IMG/VR virus record: IMGVR_UViG_3300025727_000011
Coordinates: 1 to 64,000 of that record
Origin: a virus
Strand: one strand, 5' to 3'
DNA length: 64,000 bases
Shown here: one piece after another, positions 33,148 to 40,284 of the stretch
Layout: every line of letters begins with the position of its first letter
Numbering within the stretch: the first letter of the stretch is position 1
Made by a program: the position numbers and the translations under genes
Notes under the pieces: generated by a model
The model's database searches: none
Seen by the model: the letters and a program-made list of their open reading frames with translations, nothing else
What the model was told of the DNA's origin: nothing

Positions 33148-33692
33148 ACCCCAACCTACTTACGGTAATTACCGTCGCAACCACTCGTATCCCCCTTATG
33201 ATGGATGGGGTTGCAGTACCCCGCAAAGAGGGGCCTTTCTTGATTACGTCAAGTAAGTCGCTCTTGTGGGTTGAAGATGCGTTTGGGGATGGGTTCTTAC
33301 GGTTGGCTGTGCGACAAGTGCCTCTTGTGGATTTGTTTCGGGCTTTGGTGGAATCCATCGCAGAGGTGGGTGCCAAGAGGTCTTGGGGGAATGTCCTACC
33401 TGCCACAAAAGAAGGGGTGTTGGAGGGGTTGTCTCACCTGCATTACTACGATCTCAGAGATGTGTCGCTGCTTTACGGGGCTGATTTTGACATCGGGGTG
33501 GCCGCTGATCTCCCTCGTGTTCCAGCAGATTGGCTCCCCCCCTCATGGGCGGTCCTCGTCCCTGACAGGGACTTCGTCGGAACCGCCTTCACCTTCAATG
33601 AAGGTCGTGTGGGAGCGGTTGTTCATAATCCTTCGCGGGGTGTAGTCGTACTTCGGTGTAAAGGGGGGTTGTTGGCTGATGTGGTCGGGTAA
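33144..33692 (+). CDS. hypothetical 182-residue protein
   Basis: The ATG overlaps the upstream stop (ATGA). The protein is alpha/beta with LITSSKSLLWVEDAFGDGFL and VAADLPRVPADWLPPSWAVL but no catalytic motif. It lies directly before the primase-like gene. Confidence 0.55.
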   Translation: MNPNLLTVITVATTRIPLMMDGVAVPRKEGPFLITSSKSLLWVEDAFGDGFLRLAVRQVPLVDLFRALVESIAEVGAKRSWGNVLPATKEGVLEGLSHLHYYDLRDVSLLYGADFDIGVAADLPRVPADWLPPSWAVLVPDRDFVGTAFTFNEGRVGAVVHNPSRGVVVLRCKGGLLADVVG

Positions 33693-33700
33693 ACCAACCC

Positions 33701-34432
33701 ATGAAAGACTGGCTTGCTTCTGCCCTGCTAGAGTCCGCTGACTCCATTCCCGAAGATGCCGAAGGGCATGTTCTGGGGCGTGGTTTGCCTTACGCTTTAG
33801 TTTCCGAGATGAGAGTGGGTGTGTGGAAGTGTCCACAAGACCCGTGCCCGGATGCTTCCTTTACCAAGAGGTATGGAGAGTTTGGTCAGCGGGTGGAGGG
33901 GTGGCTCAGCTTCCCGCTATGGTCCCCTCGGGGTCATATCATCGGTGTTGAGTTTCGGTCCTGGGAGTATGGGGATTCTCACGAACCTCAAAAGTTCTAC
34001 TTGCCAGACTCCGGGTGGTTGCCGGTATTCGTCGGCATGGTTCCTTCTGCTTTCCATCGGATTTGGGACGGAGGTGATGTCTGGTTGGTCGAGGGGTGGT
34101 CTGACCTAGCGGTGGCTCATGTGATTCCAGAGGAGGCTACGGGATTAGCGAATGGAGGGGCCAAGATCACTTCTCAGCAAGTTGCTTTTCTTTCGCGCTT
34201 CTTGTCACCGCGTGCCCGAGTACACGTCTGTTTCGATATGGATGAGACAGGTCAGAAAATGGCTCGTGGATACACTCATCCCGAGACAGGCAAACGGGTC
34301 TGGGGGGTTGTCGAACGACTTGAGCGGGCGGGAGTAAAGGCACGGGTAGTCGTTTACCGGGGAGGGAAAGACCCTGGAGAAATCTGGGAGAAATCCGGCA
34401 CTCCTGCATTACGGAATGCCTTGGCCCTGTGA
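33701..34432 (+). CDS. TOPRIM primase-like protein
   Basis: The 243-residue protein has a short N-domain with SFPLWSPRGHIIGVEFRSW (as in the DnaG core before TOPRIM), then TOPRIM motifs WLVEGWSD (Glu about 131) and VCFDMDETGQKM (D179, D181). It lacks a visible zinc-binding domain and a helicase-binding domain, so it is shorter than host DnaG. It would make primers for the phage replisome. Confidence 0.75.
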   Translation: MKDWLASALLESADSIPEDAEGHVLGRGLPYALVSEMRVGVWKCPQDPCPDASFTKRYGEFGQRVEGWLSFPLWSPRGHIIGVEFRSWEYGDSHEPQKFYLPDSGWLPVFVGMVPSAFHRIWDGGDVWLVEGWSDLAVAHVIPEEATGLANGGAKITSQQVAFLSRFLSPRARVHVCFDMDETGQKMARGYTHPETGKRVWGVVERLERAGVKARVVVYRGGKDPGEIWEKSGTPALRNALAL

Positions 34433-34489
34433 AGGGGGGTTCTAACCGTCCTTGGCGGGTATCACACAACACTAAAGAGAGGTTCTGAA

Positions 34490-34954
34490 ATGGCAGTCGA
34501 TATTTGGAAAGCCCCCGATGATGTCCACGACAAGGTGCGAGAGTTGATTGGGCAACACCACCCTGACCTCGCTCTCATTGTGGACGAGATCATCGTGGTG
34601 TTTCGTGGGAAGGCTGGCAAGTCTGGGGGGCAGGTTGTTCTCGGAAACAGCAAGAAGGTCGCGGCGTTGGCCAATGCTATAGGCAACACTGACTTCAAGT
34701 TTGTGTTGGAGGTCGCGGCAGATCAGTGGGATCAAGAGTTGACATCCAAGCAACGAGATGCCTTGTTGGACCATCTTCTCACTGCTTGTCGGTGTGAGGA
34801 AGACCCCAAGAGCGGCGATCTCAAGTGCTCGGTCGCAAAACCGGACATCATGGCTTTTCGTGAGAACATTGACCGGTACGGTATGTGGTTCCCCAGAGAA
34901 GAGAGTGAAGAGGACCCTTCACCGGTCGAGGAAATGTTCGGGACGGGTGAGTGA
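34490..34954 (+). CDS. phage metallopeptidase-like protein lacking the HExxH residues
   Basis: The 154-residue product follows the phage metallopeptidase family pattern: LALIVDEIIVVFRG, a small Gly-rich loop, DFKFVLEVAADQWDQEL, then QRDALLDHLLTACRCEEDP where members normally show DHELxHC. Here H95 is kept but the Glu and second His are Leu96 and Ala99. It is therefore probably not a peptidase and may serve as a binding protein. It has a GGTATCA-type element upstream and an AGAGAGG RBS. Confidence 0.6.
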   Translation: MAVDIWKAPDDVHDKVRELIGQHHPDLALIVDEIIVVFRGKAGKSGGQVVLGNSKKVAALANAIGNTDFKFVLEVAADQWDQELTSKQRDALLDHLLTACRCEEDPKSGDLKCSVAKPDIMAFRENIDRYGMWFPREESEEDPSPVEEMFGTGE

Positions 34955-35310
34955 TGTGGGGGTTGGATGTGATTCGCCATATCAATAGAAAAGCCGCTTC
35001 TCGGGCACAAACGCAAGAATTGGTGCCTTTTCGTGTAGTTTCGGAGAGTCAGATCCATAGTTGGCCTCCTTTCCCGTTCCCGCATCTTGGATATGCGTGC
35101 GAAGAGGTGGATTTTGACCACAAGCGTCTGGAAACGGTGTTTGTGGATTCATCCAGGTTCGGCGCAGAGGGTGAACCTGCTTTGACGGTGGATGCGTTCA
35201 AAGCACGGCTCTGTTCGTTGCTCCGTGAACACGGCCCCCTCCTCTGTGCAGTAGAGGAGCAGGGGCAATTCCAGGTGTACATTGCCGTCTGGAGATCCGG
35301 TGGCCTTTGA
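34954..35310 (+). CDS. hypothetical 118-residue protein
   Basis: The ATG shares a base with the preceding stop (GTGATG). The protein has an aromatic, Pro-rich centre (SWPPFPFPHLGYAC) and a C-terminal strand (QGQFQVYIAVWRSGG). It overlaps the clamp-loader start by 11 bases, so it is translated with the clamp loader. Function unknown. Confidence 0.5.
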   Translation: MWGLDVIRHINRKAASRAQTQELVPFRVVSESQIHSWPPFPFPHLGYACEEVDFDHKRLETVFVDSSRFGAEGEPALTVDAFKARLCSLLREHGPLLCAVEEQGQFQVYIAVWRSGGL

Positions 35311-35995
35311 TACCAAGTACCGACCTCAGACGTATGGAGACGTGCTTGGACAAGATGCGGCGGTTGCTGTGCTCCAGCAGTTTGTGGTTGAGGGTCGGGG
35401 TTATCACCAATCCTACGTCTTCTGCGGACAACACGGCTCTGGCAAGACCACCCTTGGGAGGATTCTTGCCAGAGCCTTGTTGTGCTCGTCTGCGGTGGAC
35501 GGGGCACCTTGCGATGAATGTGAGTCGTGTCTACTCCTCCTGCGTGGGGGAACGCACGAATGTTTTGTGGAGTTGGACGCCGCGACTAAGAGCGGCAAGT
35601 CCGATATCGCCCGTATCCTCGAAGACCTGTCCTACTCCACGGTGAGCGGGAAACGGCGCATCTATCTCTTTGATGAGTGCTTCACGGAGGACACTGTTCT
35701 CCTCACCCGCGATGGATTCCGGTCCATCCGTGATCTGGTTGAGGTGCGGTTCTCAGGTGAGGTGTTGTCCTTCGACACGGAATCCGGCCAGAGGGTCTGG
35801 CGTCCCGTGACGGACTGGTTCGACCTTGGGGATCGTGAGGTCATCACTCTGGAGTTCGACAACGGTGTGGAGATCACGGTCACCACGAATCAGGAGGTTT
35901 ACACGACCAACCGAGGCTGGGTGGAAGCCTGCCGGTTGACGGAGGACGATGATGTGGAGGAGGTTTGGTTCCAGCGGTTGATGGACGGGCTTTAG
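35300..35995 (+). CDS. clamp-loader (DnaX-like) N-half fused to split-intein N-fragment
   Basis: The GTG at 35300 with GGAG six bases upstream gives MAFDTKYRPQTYGDVLGQ, the classic DnaX opening. Walker A GQHGSGKTT (about 43-51) and a CDECESC zinc motif follow. At Walker B, the extein ends FDE and the intein begins with Cys127: CFTEDTVLLTRDGFRSIRDL (block A). The fragment is 105 residues, with strands up to VTTNQEVYTTNRGW (block B, where the usual His is Gln) and a TAG stop at 35993. No endonuclease domain is present. The partner C-fragment is encoded at 37206; trans-splicing would restore the AAA+ ATPase. Confidence 0.85.
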   Translation: MAFDTKYRPQTYGDVLGQDAAVAVLQQFVVEGRGYHQSYVFCGQHGSGKTTLGRILARALLCSSAVDGAPCDECESCLLLLRGGTHECFVELDAATKSGKSDIARILEDLSYSTVSGKRRIYLFDECFTEDTVLLTRDGFRSIRDLVEVRFSGEVLSFDTESGQRVWRPVTDWFDLGDREVITLEFDNGVEITVTTNQEVYTTNRGWVEACRLTEDDDVEEVWFQRLMDGL

Positions 35996-36006
35996 TCATG
36001 TATCAT
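35978..36006 (+). promoter_or_regulatory. host-like promoter TTGATG-N17-TATCAT
   Basis: The -35 (35978-35983) lies inside the end of the intein N-fragment and the -10 (36001-36006) just after its stop, with 17-bp spacing. ACGCC follows the -10, as in the promoter at 8312. It would give the endonuclease its own transcript. Confidence 0.55.
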
Positions 36007-36033
36007 ACGCCAGAACCCCAACCCGGTGTTATC

Positions 36034-37218
36034 ATGGTCGAAGGATCTCCTGAGATGGTCGAGTGCGCGTGTGGGTGTGGCACCCTCATCACCCGAAAGG
36101 GGAAGAACGGAAAGCCTCGCAAGTATTTACGGGGGCATCAGACCAGAGGCCGCAAGAAGGTAGACCGATCTTCTGAGGCATATTGGGAGAACCGGGTCCG
36201 GCGCATGAACACCTCTGCCCCCCTCTGCCGATGCGGTTGTGGTGACCCTGTTGCGGTCACTGTTTCTTGGCTCAGGCAGGCGTCGGAAAATGGAACTCGC
36301 CCTGTATGGCGACCGAAGTATGTGGAAGGCCACATGCCACAAGTCCCTTGCGGTTGCGGTTGTGGAACCCTTGTGGACATCCTCGATGTTCGGGGGCAAC
36401 CTCGGTCCTGTGTCCCCTCACATGCGGGAAGGCTGTCAACCCCACCTGAGAAGGTAGATTGGGAATCCCGCACCTCTGAGTGGAACCAGAACGCCCCAGA
36501 CTGCGCTTGCGGGTGTGAAAAACCTCTGGTTCGTACTGTGGGCCAAATGCGAGCATACCTTTCTGACCCTGGCTATCTGCCGGGGCATAACCAGAGGAAA
36601 GCGTGCGTCCTCCACATGACCCCAGAGGAGGAATCTTTCATCTATGGTTCCTTGCTGGGGGATGGTTGTCTGACCCGCCCTACCACAGGCACACCTCGAT
36701 TCATGTTCACACACGGGGCACCACAGAAGGCGTATGCCGAACACAAGATTGAAGTCTTGTCGAGGTTTGGTGCTTCGTTGAGTCGCGTGGAGAGTGCTGG
36801 GTTTGGTGACCTTTCATACCAAGGCCGCACCAGTTGTATGCCCATCTTTGAGGGTGTTTGGGACGTGGTGCGCCACGACGGCAAGAAGCAGGTCAACTCT
36901 GAATGGTTGTCCAAGGTGGACCCCCGAGGTTTGGCCTACTGGTTCATGGACGACGGGTCGGTGCAGCGAAACCGCCACAACAAGAACCGAGGTCAGGTTT
37001 ACAACGCGGCTCTCCATACGGAAGGGTTCTCGGAGCAGGAGAATCATCTCCTGTCTGATTTTCTGTTCGTTGAGTACGGGGTCGAGGCACAAGTGAAGCC
37101 GACCAGATGCTATTTCTACCTCTACATTCCCCGCAAGGGTGCTGACCGACTGCTGGAGATTGTGGGGCCTTACTTGCACGCTTCGATGGCATACAAGGGG
37201 GTCATGTGGCTCGACTGA
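36034..37218 (+). CDS. LAGLIDADG homing endonuclease within the fractured clamp-loader locus
   Basis: The 394-residue reading starts at the ATG 28 nt after the -10; an in-frame ATG at 35998 is possible. Residues 1-195 contain four Cys-rich repeats of the form CxCGCG...GH (about 9, 62, 108, 158), probably zinc-binding DNA-recognition units. Residues 200-394 carry two LAGLIDADG motifs (IYGSLLGDGC near 203, AYWFMDDGS near 302), a single-chain endonuclease. It is in a different frame from both intein fragments and has its own start and promoter, so it is free-standing. Its last 13 bases overlap the C-fragment gene. Confidence 0.85.
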   Translation: MVEGSPEMVECACGCGTLITRKGKNGKPRKYLRGHQTRGRKKVDRSSEAYWENRVRRMNTSAPLCRCGCGDPVAVTVSWLRQASENGTRPVWRPKYVEGHMPQVPCGCGCGTLVDILDVRGQPRSCVPSHAGRLSTPPEKVDWESRTSEWNQNAPDCACGCEKPLVRTVGQMRAYLSDPGYLPGHNQRKACVLHMTPEEESFIYGSLLGDGCLTRPTTGTPRFMFTHGAPQKAYAEHKIEVLSRFGASLSRVESAGFGDLSYQGRTSCMPIFEGVWDVVRHDGKKQVNSEWLSKVDPRGLAYWFMDDGSVQRNRHNKNRGQVYNAALHTEGFSEQENHLLSDFLFVEYGVEAQVKPTRCYFYLYIPRKGADRLLEIVGPYLHASMAYKGVMWLD

Positions 37219-38309
37219 TCCGAAAGTCCGAACCTTTCCGTGCTCCCGTGTACGATGTGGCCGTGGAGGGCACCCATTCCTTCTTCGCGGCGTCGGGTCC
37301 ATCCCCGGATCACGGCATCCTCGCTCACAACTGTCACCGCCTCAGTAAGAACGCTCTCGATGCTCTTTTGAAGCCAATGGAGGACAGCGTTCCCGGTTCC
37401 GAGGACAAGCGGTTGGTCTGCATTTTTTGCACGACCGAGCCGGAGAAGATGGTCAGCACTATCTTCTCTCGGTGTGCTCCTGCGTTTGTGATCCGGTCGG
37501 CCCCCCTGGAAGCTATCGCCGCACGGCTTGCGTTCATCTGTGGTCAGGAAAACATCTCATACGAGGACGATGCTTTGATGTTGGCTGCGGAGCAGTCAGG
37601 GTCGCATATTCGGGATGCGATCAAGATGGTTGAAGGCGTTTCAATGATGGGGGGCGTCACCCGAGAAAACGCCTCCAAGTACCTGCATCTTGATGCCAAT
37701 GACACTGTGCTTGATTTGTTGGAGGCATTGGAGTCTGATCTGCCACAGGCAGTGAGTCATGCAATGGCATTATCTCAAAAGATGAGTCCGTCAGGTGCTT
37801 ATGGTCGCTTAGCGGAAGCGGCCATGTTGATTTATCAGGTGCATCTTGGTGTCACCAAGGTTCCTATGAAGTGGGATACGGAGCGGGTTTCAACCCTTGC
37901 GTCTGAGGGAGCTACATGGCTCAATGTCGCCCAACGGTTTGCAGCCCCTCCACATCGACCGACGCATCAAACCTTGGTTCTGGACACAGCTACAGTTCAC
38001 CATCTCTACGGAATGGGCACACTGACAGCCCCACAAGTCGTGATTTCTGCGAAAAATGCGACCAACGGCTCCTCTTCATCAGAAGTGGGTATCATTCCGC
38101 ATGTTGATCCCCAACCGAAAGCATTGGCGCAATTTCATACTCGAAGCGGAGTATACGTTGATCCTCGTGCTATTGGTCAAGGCCCTCCTGATCGGAGCAT
38201 TGAAACTACCTCTACCGAAGAATCTATGTCTAACACGATTAGCCCAACAACCTTTCGTGAGTTGGTTCGTCATCATTTGCAGGGGTTGAGGAGTGGACGA
38301 ACGCGATGA
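37206..38309 (+). CDS. split-intein C-fragment fused to clamp-loader (DnaX-like) C-half
   Basis: The GTG at 37206, with AAGGGGG just upstream, begins a 42-residue intein C-fragment: VYDVAVEGTHSFFA (block F) and GILAHN before Cys43 (block G; penultimate His, terminal Asn and Cys+1 all present). The C-extein starts CHRLSKNALDALLKPMED, which directly continues the DnaX Walker B/sensor 1 region, with sensor motifs FCTTEPEKM and the DnaX collar after it (325 residues). The N- and C-exteins rejoin to about 450 residues, a normal phage clamp-loader size. Confidence 0.85.
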   Translation: MARLIRKSEPFRAPVYDVAVEGTHSFFAASGPSPDHGILAHNCHRLSKNALDALLKPMEDSVPGSEDKRLVCIFCTTEPEKMVSTIFSRCAPAFVIRSAPLEAIAARLAFICGQENISYEDDALMLAAEQSGSHIRDAIKMVEGVSMMGGVTRENASKYLHLDANDTVLDLLEALESDLPQAVSHAMALSQKMSPSGAYGRLAEAAMLIYQVHLGVTKVPMKWDTERVSTLASEGATWLNVAQRFAAPPHRPTHQTLVLDTATVHHLYGMGTLTAPQVVISAKNATNGSSSSEVGIIPHVDPQPKALAQFHTRSGVYVDPRAIGQGPPDRSIETTSTEESMSNTISPTTFRELVRHHLQGLRSGRTR

Positions 38310-38829
38310 ATTGACGTGGTTAGTAATGGAGTTGACTCCGCAGGGGGAGTCCGCAGCGGAGGAGGGCGTTCTTGCTTCGCTTTTGATGAACCAAAGTAAA
38401 ATCCCTTCGGACCATCCTATCTTTGTCCCATGTGTGACGTACACCCATAAAGGCTCACGCTCCGTGTTGTCAGTAATGGAGGGATATGCTTTTTTGGCTT
38501 CCGGTTTGGATGGTGCTTCTTTACGGAGTTTGAAAGGGAGTCCTTGGGTGAGGCGGCTCCTTACGCGAGGGAGTGGGATTCACCGGGCATTGGAAACGGT
38601 CCCGGATGCCAATGTTCGTGAGCTTCGTCATCGTCTTGGTCAGATGGTAGGGTCCGAAATTGAAGAAAAAATGAAAGTGCGTGTCGTTGCAGGTCCACTG
38701 CTTGGTATAGTCGGACAAGTAGTAGAGGTTGATGGTAACCAAGCCTCGGTTTTGGTTGAAATGAGATCGCTCCACGCGATCAAGGATTTTCCTCGCTTTC
38801 TGCTCCACCCGGTAGGTGACGATGAGTAG
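38293..38829 (+). CDS. NusG-like transcription factor
   Basis: The 178-residue product starts at a GTG overlapping the clamp-loader end. It reads as an NGN domain (LTWLVMELTPQGESAAEEGVL split across 8-28, IFVPCVTYTHKG, MEGYAFLASG) plus a C-terminal KOW-type barrel (RVVAGPLLGIVGQVVEVDG, about 130-150). NusG proteins bind RNA polymerase and control pausing and termination. It overlaps the sigma-like gene by eight bases, forming a two-gene transcription cassette. Confidence 0.75.
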   Translation: MDERDELTWLVMELTPQGESAAEEGVLASLLMNQSKIPSDHPIFVPCVTYTHKGSRSVLSVMEGYAFLASGLDGASLRSLKGSPWVRRLLTRGSGIHRALETVPDANVRELRHRLGQMVGSEIEEKMKVRVVAGPLLGIVGQVVEVDGNQASVLVEMRSLHAIKDFPRFLLHPVGDDE

Positions 38830-39433
38830 TTTTTATTGGTCCACCCATATTGTTTTGGACCCTTCTGATATGGAGCGCATGTTCTCCAACGAGGATGGGA
38901 TTTCTTTTTACCCTAGTGCCCACGAGGAGTTATCTGACGAATCAAAGGTCGAGATGGCTCATGTCAAGGGTATTTTGGACCGGATTCCGGCTCGTGAGGC
39001 TGATTTCATTGAGCTTTACTTTTTCAATCGGGTGCGGCAGACCACGATAGCGGAGCTTTTCAACATATCTCAGCCCACTGTTTGTTATCGACTTCAGCGT
39101 GCAGCGGAGCGGCTGAAATATCTGATTGACATGCCCGTCCATGATCCCTGGCTGATGGAGCAGGATCTTCGTGGTGTCCTAACGGATGAAAAGGACATCC
39201 ACATTATGATGGGGGTGGCCCGAACCACTTGTCAGTCTGAAGTGGCTCAGGAGCTTGGCGTCACACAGGGCTTCGTTCGACATCGGTATCTTCGCACCAT
39301 TGATCGTCTCAAACAGATGAGAGATATGGAAAGGTACGTCGCAGTTTTTGAGCACGTCGCCGCGAACTTGCAAATCCTCAAGGAGACACATCGCTCCAAG
39401 TGGTCTGATCCGGTTGTTTACGTCGTGGCTTGA
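38822..39433 (+). CDS. sigma-like protein with tandem region-4-type HTH domains
   Basis: The ATG at 38822 overlaps the NusG-like stop. The 203-residue protein has RIPAREADFIELYFFNR followed by TIAELFNISQPTVCYRLQRA (about 55-98), a sigma region 4 helix-turn-helix, and a second HTH with SEVAQELGVTQGFVRHRYL (about 140-158). There is no clear region 2, so it may work with host core as an alternative sigma or as a late activator. It is a candidate reader of the 14-bp late element. Confidence 0.75.
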   Translation: MSSFYWSTHIVLDPSDMERMFSNEDGISFYPSAHEELSDESKVEMAHVKGILDRIPAREADFIELYFFNRVRQTTIAELFNISQPTVCYRLQRAAERLKYLIDMPVHDPWLMEQDLRGVLTDEKDIHIMMGVARTTCQSEVAQELGVTQGFVRHRYLRTIDRLKQMRDMERYVAVFEHVAANLQILKETHRSKWSDPVVYVVA

Positions 39434-39440
39434 GTCGGTC

Positions 39441-39454
39441 GGTAATCGGTCTAT
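39441..39454 (+). promoter_or_regulatory. late-promoter-like element (GGTAATCGGTCTAT)
   Basis: Consensus copy, 31 nt before the ATG at 39486. It is the first element after the sigma-like gene and begins the late block. Confidence 0.6.
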
Positions 39455-39485
39455 TGTAGATTGAGGGTAGACCGGAGACTGTTCG

Positions 39486-39803
39486 ATGAGCAAACAGAAC
39501 CCATCCATCCGACGTGTTGTGATGGCTAAACGCCTTGCAGATAAATGGATTTCCGCACACTCTGCACCAGAGTACCGGTTGACGATCTATCGGGGGTCGG
39601 CCAAATCTGCGACCAACTTGCCCGGTCTACTCCGTTCATTTCGGGACGGGAAGCTGAAAATCGCATCGGCAGTACCGGTCCCTGATCTCGGTGTTCAACC
39701 CGAGTTCGACCATGTGGTTGTCCGGTCACGGGATTACGAAGCACTTTCGTCTCTGGACCTGGCTGTTCAGAAACTCGGGTGTGAAACGAGCGGGGTCTAT
39801 TGA
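39486..39803 (+). CDS. hypothetical late protein (105 residues)
   Basis: The basic N-terminus (MSKQNPSIRRVVMAKRLADKWI) slightly resembles the leader module of other late proteins. The rest is alpha/beta with DHVVVRSRDYEALSSLDLAVQ. It shares the late transcript with the next gene, which starts one base after its stop. Confidence 0.55.
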   Translation: MSKQNPSIRRVVMAKRLADKWISAHSAPEYRLTIYRGSAKSATNLPGLLRSFRDGKLKIASAVPVPDLGVQPEFDHVVVRSRDYEALSSLDLAVQKLGCETSGVY

Positions 39804-39804
39804 G

Positions 39805-40233
39805 ATGGCGGCTTCACTTGCCCAGTCGGAGTTCGTATATCGGTCGGGAACCAGCCCGGACATTTACACGTTCACCATCGTTTCCGATTTAATGGGGAAC
39901 ATCTCTGTTCGAGACATTCAAGACCCCTATGGTTTTGTTCTATCTCCTTACACCCTGATCCCACAGAGCGTGACGACCGACATCGACACCGCGATGGCCC
40001 AAGTGGAGACTATTTTGGCACTTACATCTGCCGTCAACGGCACTTTGGCGTTCGCCTCAGAGACAGAGAAATCGGTCACGTTTGCCTCAGCTTTTGCTGA
40101 CACTAACTATCGTGTCCAGACCACCTCTGATGTCTTTGCTCCTTTTCGCATCACCAACAAGACTGTGCTCGGGTTTACAATCCAAGCAGGGGCTACTGTG
40201 ACCGGCTCTGTCGGGTACGACGTGTTCGCCTAG
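39805..40233 (+). CDS. virion protein with fibre/lectin-like beta domain
   Basis: The ATG at 39805 follows the preceding TGA by one base. The C-terminal half reads KSVTFASAFADTNYRVQTTS, FRITNKTVLGFTIQAGA, TGSVGYDVFA, a pattern seen in H-type lectin-like and tail-fibre tip domains. The N-terminus has a beta segment (FTIVSDLMGNISVRDI). A role in adsorption is inferred. Confidence 0.55.
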   Translation: MAASLAQSEFVYRSGTSPDIYTFTIVSDLMGNISVRDIQDPYGFVLSPYTLIPQSVTTDIDTAMAQVETILALTSAVNGTLAFASETEKSVTFASAFADTNYRVQTTSDVFAPFRITNKTVLGFTIQAGATVTGSVGYDVFA

Positions 40234-40238
40234 CTCCC

Positions 40239-40252
40239 GGTATCCAGCCTAT
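40239..40252 (+). promoter_or_regulatory. late-promoter-like element (GGTATCCAGCCTAT)
   Basis: One base from consensus in GGTAG. It lies 32 nt before the ATG at 40285. Confidence 0.5.
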
Positions 40253-40284
40253 GCTCGGACAACGGGCAACAGGAGATTGATCTC

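Noticed and set aside
35300-38309. Ordinary intein broken by sequencing errors
   Set aside because: Three separate frames each have own start and stop signals, a promoter and an RBS fit the middle and last genes, and the endonuclease has extra zinc repeats at its N-terminus. It cannot be excluded without reads.
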